Source of the DNA: Sulfurimonas sp.
GTDB lineage: Bacteria > Campylobacterota > Campylobacteria > Campylobacterales > Sulfurimonadaceae
Reading direction: 5' to 3'
Assembly (NCBI GenBank): GCA_024762745.1
Contig: JANTGV010000072.1
Location: 1-6,231 of the forward strand
DNA: 6,231 nucleotides
In this document: in pieces, positions 1-5,246 of the stretch
Position numbering within the stretch: position 1 is the first letter of the stretch
Layout: each line of letters opens with the position of its first letter
Made by a program: the position numbers and the translations under genes
The notes under the pieces: model-generated
Databases searched by the model: none
Told to the model about the DNA's origin: nothing
The model's input: only the letters and a program-made list of their open reading frames with translations

Positions 1-190
1 GAGATATATATTTTGTATCAAAGTAAAAATAGCCTTGATTCTTGACAATATTTAAGCCCTGGGCACGTGAGAGCTCTATAAAGAGATCAATGCTTTCATT
101 AATCTGTGATTTGAGTGCTTCTAATGGTAGACCACGTGTTGCGAGTTTCGATATACTTTTTGCGTCGAGTGCAAAATCATCACTTAGCAT
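1..190 (-). CDS. Start of a gene running off the left edge; possibly DnaQ-family 3'-5' exonuclease (partial)
   Basis: This reading frame opens with ATG at 190-188 and stays open for 63 codons to the window edge. It starts MLSDDFALDAKS and ends near GYFYFDTKY. Its start overlaps the end of trpF by 11 bases, and an AAGAGAG purine run about ten bases upstream could serve as ribosome binding site, so it is probably the third cistron of the rpe-trpF unit. The visible part is rich in charged and hydrophobic helix-like sequence (for example LPLEALKSQINE) with no signal peptide or membrane segment. The product guess rests only on synteny: in Campylobacter jejuni a dnaQ-like exonuclease gene follows rpe. 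The exonuclease Exo I motif (Asp-x-Glu) normally lies close to the N-terminus and is absent from these 63 residues. If the guess is right, the protein has an N-terminal extension before the nuclease domain. The reading frame is well supported and the function is not. Confidence 0.7.
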   Translation of the reverse strand, partial: MLSDDFALDAKSISKLATRGLPLEALKSQINESIDLFIELSRAQGLNIVKNQGYFYFDTKYIS

Positions 191-764
191 TTAAGATAAA
201 CTCTCTTACTTTATTAGGATCTTTGAGGCCATGGGATAGTTCAACACCGCTGCTGACGTCAACACCATAAAAATTGTACTCTTTTAAAGATGATACATTC
301 TCAGGAGTGAGACCGCCAGCTAATATTATTTTAGAACAATCAACGCCGTTAAACCACTCTATATTTATACGTTTACCAGCTCCACCATATGCTTCACAAT
401 AAGCATCAACAAGCCTGTATTCATCTGGATAATTTGAAATGTCTTTAGCGCTTTTTGCACGAATTACTTTAATATGTGGAGTTTTTAAAGAGTTATAGAG
501 TTCATCTGCAGCTTCAAAATGAATTTGAGCCAAAGTTGCTCCAACTTCCCGAGAGATTTTATCAATGGTGGCTGCATCTTCGTTTACAAACAGCGCTACT
601 TTCTCTATAAAAGGAGGAAGTTGTCTGATGATCTCTTTAGCTTGGCTTATTGTTACATATCTTGGGGATTTTTCATAAAAAACAAAGCCGAGTGCATCTG
701 CACCGGCATCTATGGCTATTATCGCATCTTCATAAGAAGTAATGCCACAAATTTTACATCTCAT
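180..764 (-). CDS. trpF: Phosphoribosylanthranilate isomerase (tryptophan synthesis)
   Basis: TrpF converts N-(5-phosphoribosyl)anthranilate to the ribulose form (CdRP) by an Amadori rearrangement, the third dedicated step of tryptophan synthesis in the cytoplasm. The 194-residue protein is a complete single (beta-alpha)8 barrel, slightly under the usual 200-210. The N-terminal KICGIT motif (residues 4-9) contains the general-base Cys6. Asp120 in RLVDAY is in position to be the general acid. SPRYV (33-37), AYGGAGKRINIEWF (125-138), ILAGGLTPENV (147-157) and GVDVSSGVE (167-175) form the usual phosphate-binding and barrel-end motifs. ATG at 764 lies 2 bases after the rpe stop with no clear Shine-Dalgarno sequence, which suggests translational coupling to rpe. 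No other trp gene is visible, so trpF here sits outside a trp operon, with rpe and a probable nuclease gene. The identification is secure. Confidence 0.96.
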   Translation of the reverse strand: MRCKICGITSYEDAIIAIDAGADALGFVFYEKSPRYVTISQAKEIIRQLPPFIEKVALFVNEDAATIDKISREVGATLAQIHFEAADELYNSLKTPHIKVIRAKSAKDISNYPDEYRLVDAYCEAYGGAGKRINIEWFNGVDCSKIILAGGLTPENVSSLKEYNFYGVDVSSGVELSHGLKDPNKVREFILNAK

Positions 765-766
765 AG

Positions 767-1411
767 TTATACTTGAAGACTTTTTATAGCGGTTTTTCTA
801 TTTTCATGTTTAAAGACATAAGAGCCGGCTACAACTACATCTACACCAACATCTTTTAGTGACTGTATATTTTTGTCACTTACTCCACCATCTACTTCTA
901 TAAGACACTCCGGATTGATCCTATTTCTCATCTCGTTGAGTCTAGCAGCTTTTGGTAAGACACTATCTATAAAACTCTGACCACCAAATCCAGGGTTAAC
1001 ACTCATTAGTAGAACCATATCGAGATCTTTAAGTAAAAACTCTACAGACTCAGGCGGAGTGTGAGGATTAAGAACGATAGCCGGTTTAATTCCTAAAGAA
1101 CGGATTTTTTGTATAAGTCTGTGAGGATGCTTCTCCTCTTCTATATGAAAAGAGATATATTCAGGTTTTAAAGGTGCAAAGAGTTCCACAAAAAAAGTAT
1201 TATTTTCTACCATTAAGTGTATGTCTAAAGGTTTTGTTGCAGCTTTTGCAATTGAAGAGACTACCACGGGCCCTATAGTTAAGTTTGGTACAAAGTGACC
1301 ATCCATAACATCCACATGAACGAAATCACATCCAGCATCGCAAATCTCTTCAACATCTCGTTGTAAGTTTCCAAAATCTGCAGATAATACACTCGGTGCT
1401 ACTTTTATCAT
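767..1411 (-). CDS. rpe: Ribulose-phosphate 3-epimerase
   Basis: Rpe interconverts D-ribulose 5-phosphate and D-xylulose 5-phosphate in the non-oxidative pentose phosphate pathway (and the Calvin cycle where present). It is a cytoplasmic, metal-dependent (beta-alpha)8-barrel enzyme. The 214-residue length is typical. Family motifs are intact: APSVLSADF at residues 5-13, HVDVMDGHFVPN at 32-43 with metal ligands His32 and Asp34, DIHLMV at 63-68 with His65, SVNPGFGGQ at 137-145, and EVDGGV at 172-177 with Asp174. Asp34 and Asp174 are the expected acid/base pair. VVAGSYVF (193-200) is the phosphate-binding end. The ATG start is supported by an AAAGGA ribosome binding site a few bases upstream (about 1422-1417). 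The gene heads a unit with trpF (2-base gap) and a third gene. A 139-base gap separates it from the upstream CheX-type gene, so it may have its own promoter. Confidence 0.97.
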   Translation of the reverse strand: MIKVAPSVLSADFGNLQRDVEEICDAGCDFVHVDVMDGHFVPNLTIGPVVVSSIAKAATKPLDIHLMVENNTFFVELFAPLKPEYISFHIEEEKHPHRLIQKIRSLGIKPAIVLNPHTPPESVEFLLKDLDMVLLMSVNPGFGGQSFIDSVLPKAARLNEMRNRINPECLIEVDGGVSDKNIQSLKDVGVDVVVAGSYVFKHENRKTAIKSLQV

Positions 1412-1435
1412 TATTTTCCTTTATTCAATTGTGAA

Positions 1436-1441
1436 AGTATA
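1436..1441 (-). promoter_or_regulatory. Candidate -10 element for rpe-trpF
   Basis: On the minus strand TATACT lies about 24 bases upstream of the rpe ATG in an A+T-rich stretch, close enough to give a short leader holding the AAAGGA ribosome binding site. No convincing -35 hexamer is seen at the usual distance, but Campylobacterota sigma-70 promoters often lack one. The element is short and could be chance; a neighbouring TATATT (about 1445-1450) is an alternative. Confidence 0.35.
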
Positions 1442-1493
1442 GCTAATATATCCTAAAGCATGGTTTACTGTGCGTGGGCTTTTTACCAAGAAA

Positions 1494-1527
1494 AACAAAG
1501 TGTTAGCGTAGGATAAGGGACTTTGTT
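1494..1527 (-). terminator. Possible intrinsic terminator after the HDOD/CheX pair
   Basis: The arms AACAAAGT (1494-1501) and ACTTTGTT (1520-1527) are perfectly complementary over 8 bp around an 18-base loop. Read on the minus strand, the hairpin runs into TTTTT (1495-1491, partly within the stem), as in an intrinsic terminator, and lies 24 bases after the stop of the upstream gene. The stem has only two G-C pairs and the loop is long, so it would be weak. A second imperfect hairpin (1511-1518 with 1528-1535) overlaps it. No gene is seen in the whole 1412-1550 gap. Confidence 0.4.
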
Positions 1528-1550
1528 CCTAATCCGACAAATGACAATAT

Positions 1551-2945
1551 TTATCTTGTTAAGAAAAAGAGAAACTTGTCATCATCAAAGGCAAGGTCAA
1601 CTTGTACACCTTTTTTAAACTCTGTGATTTCAAGTAGACTATCAACATCTGGGTATGTTCTTGGTAGCGTTATATCTACACTTATCCCTTGGTCAAGAAG
1701 AAGAGTTTTAAGTTTACCGCCCACAATATTTACAAGCTCTGCTAATGTATCAAGGATAAGTTCCATATCATCTGTACTTTCTCCTATAAGTAGTTCACAA
1801 GCTTTTTTTGCAATTCCTACAGGAAATATTAAAATTACCATTCCATCCATATCACCATAAAAACCGATGGAACTTGCAATCTTGTTCTCTTTGTTCTCAA
1901 CTCTTATTTCATTTATATTTGCAGTCTCTTTTACCGCTTTTGAGTTAGTCATCATCTCTATAGTAGCGACTGCTGCGTTTATAAAATTTGGCAGCTCTGT
2001 TACCATTACTTTGTTTAAAGGTCTAATATTTTGTGCCGCCGATGCACTGCTTGCCCCTAACTCGTTAAGTAACTCTTTATTTTGTAAAATATCATCCATC
2101 TGCTCAAAAAACATCATCCCTGAGTCTTCAAGTGTCTCCTTAAAAGCTATAGGAGTTTTTTCAAAGGTTAGCCCGACAAAGCATAGAGTCGCATTGTACT
2201 CTGCTGCCGAAGATGCAAGTTTCGAGAAAAAGTTCAAAGCATGAACATTCATACTGACTACTTTAAACGCATCAAATATAAAGAGTCTAAAACCAACATT
2301 TAAAGAGTTATTATGATAAGCTATATTAAAAGTGTTTCCAATCTCGGCATCTAAAAATGAAGAGACCGTATAAATAATAGCATTACCGGTTACACGTGCT
2401 GTGATATTCTGCCCCATCTGCCCTAAGTGTGTATAGTTTATGATGACATCATAAGCATTATCTGATTGTGATTTATCATCAAACTCATCTTGCGTTTGTG
2501 CAATGATAGGGTTGTGCCCATGATTATGAAGCTCAATAGCCATTGCTGCTCTTTGTGATTTGTCATCACTGTAAAGAAGTACATTTTTGTTTTGATTATC
2601 GAAGTTTGAGGCGAAAAGAGATGCTACATCTTGAGACCTAAAAAGAGAGAAGTTAAGATCATCTTTGTAAAACTTTACAATTGCTTCAAACTTTTTAGCA
2701 TCATAGTCACAAAAGCCTACTGTAGCCTGTGTTGTACTTCGTACTTTTTGAAACATTTTTACAAAGGCATCAAGACCGTTACGATTAAAAAATATAACTT
2801 TTTTAAGTGAAACAAGAATCATATCTGCGTTTAGTTTTGATGTCGCCTCTATATCTTCTATACTTAAAAAAGCATTTGAGTTGTTTCCATCTAAAAACCC
2901 TTGAGGTGAAAATATGCCGATACCATTTTTTACAACTGCCCTCAT
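1551..2945 (-). CDS. Multidomain signalling protein: STAS, receiver-like, STAS, CheX phosphatase
   Basis: This 464-residue soluble protein appears to have four domains. Residues 1-112 look like a STAS domain (NGIGIFSPQGFLDG, then ILVSLKKVIFFNRNGLDAF). Residues about 120-185 look like a degenerate receiver (NVLLYSDD, then YDVIINYTHLGQMG). Residues about 186-290 look like a second STAS domain (AIIYTVSSFLD, then LFIFDAFKVVSMNVHALNF). Residues about 310-464 match CheX, with SIGFYGDMDGMVILIFP leading to DTLAELVN, which fits the CheC/CheX/FliY phosphatase signature (D/S)-x3-E-x2-N at Asp399, Glu403 and Asn406, followed by LP at 427-428. CheX dephosphorylates CheY-P, so a role in resetting a chemotaxis or related receiver is likely. 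Both STAS domains and the receiver-like domain lack the usual phosphoacceptor (Arg55, Val234 and Asn170/Tyr171 at those places). The start overlaps the HDOD gene stop as ATGA, and GGAGAT sits just upstream. The CheX call is fairly firm; the other domains are read by eye. Confidence 0.8.
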   Translation of the reverse strand: MRAVVKNGIGIFSPQGFLDGNNSNAFLSIEDIEATSKLNADMILVSLKKVIFFNRNGLDAFVKMFQKVRSTTQATVGFCDYDAKKFEAIVKFYKDDLNFSLFRSQDVASLFASNFDNQNKNVLLYSDDKSQRAAMAIELHNHGHNPIIAQTQDEFDDKSQSDNAYDVIINYTHLGQMGQNITARVTGNAIIYTVSSFLDAEIGNTFNIAYHNNSLNVGFRLFIFDAFKVVSMNVHALNFFSKLASSAAEYNATLCFVGLTFEKTPIAFKETLEDSGMMFFEQMDDILQNKELLNELGASSASAAQNIRPLNKVMVTELPNFINAAVATIEMMTNSKAVKETANINEIRVENKENKIASSIGFYGDMDGMVILIFPVGIAKKACELLIGESTDDMELILDTLAELVNIVGGKLKTLLLDQGISVDITLPRTYPDVDSLLEITEFKKGVQVDLAFDDDKFLFFLTR

Positions 2946-3739
2946 GAGATCTCCATCAGTTCTGAAAATTCAGAGTATATATCACCCACATAATCAATTT
3001 GAAAATCGATAAAATCGTTTAGTTCTGCATCTATATAGTTTGGTTTTGAGAGAGTAAAAAAGAGTAGGAGGTGCATCCATTTTCCAAGTCTGTTTATCTC
3101 TGTATCATCTGATGGTTTGACACCTGAAGCAGCTTGAACAATTTTTGCTATATTTTCATCCATCTCCCACTTGTTTGCAACCTGTTCACATATATCAAAT
3201 AGATCCATCTTACATAATCTTTTGAGTATTGTATTAAGGTCAATAGGGTTGACACTTCTAAGAAGGTTGACATCATCTATTTTTTCATTAAAAAGGGCTT
3301 CAGAGACAATAATACTTGCAGGAAGAAGAGAGATGGAACTCTCGATCTCTTTGTTTTCAATATTTAAGTGCTTGAGTATCTTCTGCCAATTTGCAGAGAG
3401 GTCTGCCTGAAGGTTTGAAAAAGAACTTTTGTTCAGTTTGAACAACTTCCACTCAGCAGGAGAGAGAAGATTTACGAGGTAATTATAGACGGCTTGTTGA
3501 GACTTTGCTACACCCAAAATACCAAATATTTGAGATATGTCACTCACTTCGTTTCTGAAGCCATATATAGGTCGGTTTACCAACTCTTTTAAATAAGCGT
3601 TTAATGCCAAATCTTCTTTTGCAACATTTGCAGCTTTTATGAGTTCACCTGCGTTTAGCAGGAGTAGTGTCTGCTGCAAAACTTTAGGAGATGGGGGTAT
3701 TTTATCTATATAGCCGTCTATTATCTGTTTTGTAATCAA
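2942..3739 (-). CDS. HDOD-domain signalling protein
   Basis: This 265-residue cytoplasmic protein carries an HDOD domain, a non-catalytic relative of HD-type phosphohydrolases found in bacterial signalling proteins. The match spans roughly residues 9-205: IPPSPKVLQQTLLLL at 14-28, then VAKEDLALNAYLKELVNRPIYGF at 39-61 (family form: a D-x-L-x-x-x-L-x-x-x-V-N-x-x-x-Y pattern), then ISQIFGILGV at 68-77. The usual NS after LV is NR here, and no HD or HD-GYP metal motif is present, so no enzymatic activity is expected. Residues 205-265 are an acidic, hydrophobic tail without a recognised domain. The start is TTG at 3739 with a weak AAAGAA sequence upstream; no in-frame ATG lies nearby. The stop overlaps the next gene by 4 bases, implying coupled translation with the CheX-type partner. 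The partner suggests a role in chemotaxis or a CheY-like relay; the specific function is unknown. Confidence 0.82.
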   Translation of the reverse strand: MITKQIIDGYIDKIPPSPKVLQQTLLLLNAGELIKAANVAKEDLALNAYLKELVNRPIYGFRNEVSDISQIFGILGVAKSQQAVYNYLVNLLSPAEWKLFKLNKSSFSNLQADLSANWQKILKHLNIENKEIESSISLLPASIIVSEALFNEKIDDVNLLRSVNPIDLNTILKRLCKMDLFDICEQVANKWEMDENIAKIVQAASGVKPSDDTEINRLGKWMHLLLFFTLSKPNYIDAELNDFIDFQIDYVGDIYSEFSELMEIS

Positions 3740-3794
3740 AGTTATGTTCTTTATATCGATTTTGTTATTGAATATTTTATATTTTAGCTACAAT

Positions 3795-3821
3795 AGTATA
3801 AAAGAAATATAAATCTGTTAA
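3795..3821 (-). promoter_or_regulatory. Candidate promoter for the HDOD/CheX pair
   Basis: On the minus strand TTAACA (3821-3816, five of six matches to TTGACA) is followed by a 15-base T-rich spacer and TATACT (3800-3795). It would give a leader of roughly 50 bases before the TTG start. The spacer is short, and other A+T-rich -10-like hexamers lie nearer the gene, so the exact position is uncertain. Confidence 0.42.
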
Positions 3822-3847
3822 AGATTACTAAATGTACATGGCTTAAG

Positions 3848-3875
3848 TTGGAGTTTTGCTTTTGTTTGGTACAAT
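3848..3875 (+). promoter_or_regulatory. Promoter of rpmB and downstream genes
   Basis: TTGGAG (3848-3853), a 16-base T-rich spacer and TACAAT (3870-3875) fit a sigma-70 promoter. The bases TGG just before the hexamer give an extended -10, and the T-rich upstream stretch is typical of Campylobacterota. Transcription would begin near 3882, about 28 bases before the rpmB ATG. This promoter probably serves rpmB, the channel gene and argJ. Confidence 0.6.
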
Positions 3876-3909
3876 TCGCAACTTTAAAAACCTAATAAGG
3901 AGTCTCATT

Positions 3910-4098
3910 ATGGCAAGAAGATGTGCTATCAGTGGCAAAGGCCCAATGAGCGGGAACAATGTTTCTCATGCTAAAAATAGAACAAAGCGTCGTTTTTTAT
4001 TAAACCTAAGAACTGTGCGTATCACATTAGAAGATGGTACTACAAAGAAAATTAAAATCTCTGCAAGAGAATTACGCACACTTAAGAAAAATTCGTAG
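3910..4098 (+). CDS. rpmB: 50S ribosomal protein L28
   Basis: L28 is a small basic protein of the large ribosomal subunit. The 62-residue product shows the family signature at its N-terminus: [13 protein letters not shown] (residues 5-17), then [15 protein letters not shown] (19-33), where the SHAxNxTKRRFxxNL block is diagnostic. The C-terminal half ([25 protein letters not shown]) is the basic beta/alpha part, shorter than the 78-residue Escherichia coli protein but usual for Campylobacterota. Only one cysteine (Cys5) is present, so this is the zinc-free type. The ATG at 3910 is chosen because AAGGAG (3897-3902) lies 7 bases upstream. An in-frame ATG at 3856 would add 18 residues, but it falls between the -35 and -10 elements. 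The channel gene begins 17 bases after the stop with no terminator between them. Confidence 0.97.
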   Translation: MARRCAISGKGPMSGNNVSHAKNRTKRRFLLNLRTVRITLEDGTTKKIKISARELRTLKKNS

Positions 4099-4104
4099 AG
4101 AATT

Positions 4105-4110
4105 AGGAAA
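4105..4110 (+). promoter_or_regulatory. Ribosome binding site fixing the TTG start of the channel gene
   Basis: AGGAAA lies 5 bases before TTG at 4116. The first in-frame ATG codons encode Met45 and Met46 inside the first membrane helix, which would destroy the pore, so the TTG start is the sensible one. Confidence 0.65.
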
Positions 4111-4115
4111 TAAAC

Positions 4116-5246
4116 TTGAATCTTTTTGAAAGGATTCGTAAATTTCTACACTGGGAGACTGCTCCCAAACCCGATACTAAACTTCTTCCTGAAGTTTATC
4201 CTCACTTAAAAGCATTTCGTTTACCCCTTAATTTAACTGTTATAACCATGATGGTTGGTACTATTGGTTATGTTGTCATAGATGATTTTACCATTATGGA
4301 TGCTGTATATCAGACAGGTGTTACTTTTACTACAGTAGGTTTTGGTGAAATTGCACCAATTTCTGATGCGGGGCGAATTTTTACTATTACACTTATTATT
4401 GCTGGATTTGCAGTTTTTTCAAGTGCAGTAGGTATTTTAGTAGCTGAGTTTAACAGGGGAAATATAGTTGCCATATTAAAGGAGCGTAGAATGTTGTATA
4501 AGATTGCCAGACTTAAAAAACATTTTGTTGTCTGTTATCATAATGAGTACACAATAGAAGTGACAAAACAGTTAAGAGCGAATCATATTCCTTTTGTTGT
4601 AATTGACCCGAGACAAGAGATACATGAGTGGGCAAAAGAGTATAAGTACCCGATGTATCTACAAGCTGAACCTCATGCGGAGTTGACAATGTTAAAAGCA
4701 CACCTCTCATCTGCAAAAGGACTTATAACGCTCTCTAGCTCTATTGCGGACAATATCGCCCTAATAGCTTCTGTAAGACTGTTTGAAAAAGAGCACTATC
4801 TTCCTCGTCCTTACTATGTTATCTCTGCTGCTGAGAATATGAGTGATGTTGAGAAGTTGAAAAAGCTTGGTTCAGATACTGTAGTCTCTCCTACAAAACT
4901 CACGGCTCAGAGAGTAAGTGCAATGGCAGCAAGACCAGATATGGAAAATCTACTTGAAGAGTTTTTGTATAAGAGTGACAACCCTCTAGATATGGAAGAG
5001 ATTTTTGTACCAAAGTATAGTTGGGCAGTACTTAAAAAACTCAAAGAGACACATATACGTGAGATAACAAACAGCTCCATTGTTGGTATAACAAAAAAAG
5101 ATGGCAAGTTTATGACGATGCCAAAGGGTGATGTTTTGGTTACAAGTGAGTGTAAATTGTTGGTTATAGGTACACACAATGGTATCAACATGACAAGAAA
5201 TTTATTAGGAAAAAGAGAGAAGCCTAAGGAGCTGAAATTTGTATAA
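4116..5246 (+). CDS. Two-transmembrane potassium channel with RCK (TrkA) domain
   Basis: This inner-membrane protein of 376 residues has the plan of a ligand-gated 2TM potassium channel (MthK type). A cytoplasmic N-terminus is followed by TM1 at about 36-55, a pore helix at about 61-72, the selectivity filter TTVGFGE at 72-78 (TVGYGD in most channels), and TM2 at about 86-111. An RCK_N/TrkA-N Rossmann-like domain spans about 134-255 ([11 protein letters not shown], then PFVVIDPR) and a TrkA-C-like domain about 285-360. The usual GxGxxG nucleotide loop is missing (CYHNEYT at 140-146), as in MthK, so classical NAD binding is doubtful. The H. pylori channel gene next to rpmB (HpKchA, HP0490) is the likely orthologue and has been linked to potassium uptake. 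A strong internal ribosome binding site and ATG at codon 126 may produce a free RCK subunit. The gene sits between rpmB and argJ, overlapping argJ by 8 bases. Confidence 0.92.
   Translation: MNLFERIRKFLHWETAPKPDTKLLPEVYPHLKAFRLPLNLTVITMMVGTIGYVVIDDFTIMDAVYQTGVTFTTVGFGEIAPISDAGRIFTITLIIAGFAVFSSAVGILVAEFNRGNIVAILKERRMLYKIARLKKHFVVCYHNEYTIEVTKQLRANHIPFVVIDPRQEIHEWAKEYKYPMYLQAEPHAELTMLKAHLSSAKGLITLSSSIADNIALIASVRLFEKEHYLPRPYYVISAAENMSDVEKLKKLGSDTVVSPTKLTAQRVSAMAARPDMENLLEEFLYKSDNPLDMEEIFVPKYSWAVLKKLKETHIREITNSSIVGITKKDGKFMTMPKGDVLVTSECKLLVIGTHNGINMTRNLLGKREKPKELKFV
4478..4484 (+). promoter_or_regulatory. Internal ribosome binding site inside the channel gene
   Basis: AAAGGAG lies 6 bases upstream of an in-frame ATG (4491, codon 126), a better match and spacing than the gene's own AGGAAA/TTG start. 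The bases also encode Lys-Glu (AAG GAG), so chance cannot be excluded. Confidence 0.55.
4491..5246 (+). other. Predicted short product: free RCK subunit from internal start
   Basis: Translation from ATG 4491 would give a soluble 251-residue protein (residues 126-376) holding the whole RCK_N and RCK_C region and no membrane helix. The start lies about 15 residues after TM2 and about 8 before the first RCK beta strand. This is the same architectural point as Met107 of MthK, where an internal start supplies the extra RCK subunits of the octameric gating ring; E. coli Kch has a comparable internal start. Here it is predicted from sequence only. Confidence 0.45.
5226..5231 (+). promoter_or_regulatory. 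Ribosome binding site fixing the TTG start of argJ
   Basis: AAGGAG lies 7 bases before TTG at 5239 and inside the end of the channel gene. It makes TTG the best start; the ATG at 5271 is out of frame. Overlapping stop and start suggest coupled translation. Confidence 0.8.

Noticed and set aside
519..776. Plus-strand open frame opposite trpF
   Set aside because: It is antisense to a well-conserved trpF, shows no family motif and has no ribosome binding site.
1576..2244. Two plus-strand open frames (1576-1860 and 1867-2244) opposite the CheX-type gene
   Set aside because: Serine- and isoleucine-rich translations are typical of antisense shadows, and the minus-strand frame shows clear domain motifs.
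3171..3410. Plus-strand open frame opposite the HDOD gene
   Set aside because: Antisense shadow with no recognisable motif; the HDOD match lies on the minus strand.
3832..3839. Palindrome ATGTACAT in the divergent promoter region, considered as an operator
   Set aside because: Eight bases in A+T-rich DNA is easily chance, and there is no second copy or known regulator site to support it.
3856..3909. In-frame 18-residue N-terminal extension of L28 from ATG 3856
   Set aside because: It lies between the -35 and -10 elements of the promoter, has no ribosome binding site, and the product from 3910 already begins with the normal L28 N-terminus behind AAGGAG.
3740..3909. Small gene, regulatory RNA or riboswitch in the divergent intergenic region
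   Set aside because: The space is taken up by the two candidate promoters and short leaders; I see no conserved aptamer-like stem set or ribosome-binding-site-led short frame.
4513..5191. Minus-strand open frames (4513-4716, 4907-5191, 4986-5177) opposite the channel gene
   Set aside because: They overlap each other and a conserved RCK coding region, and show no family motif.
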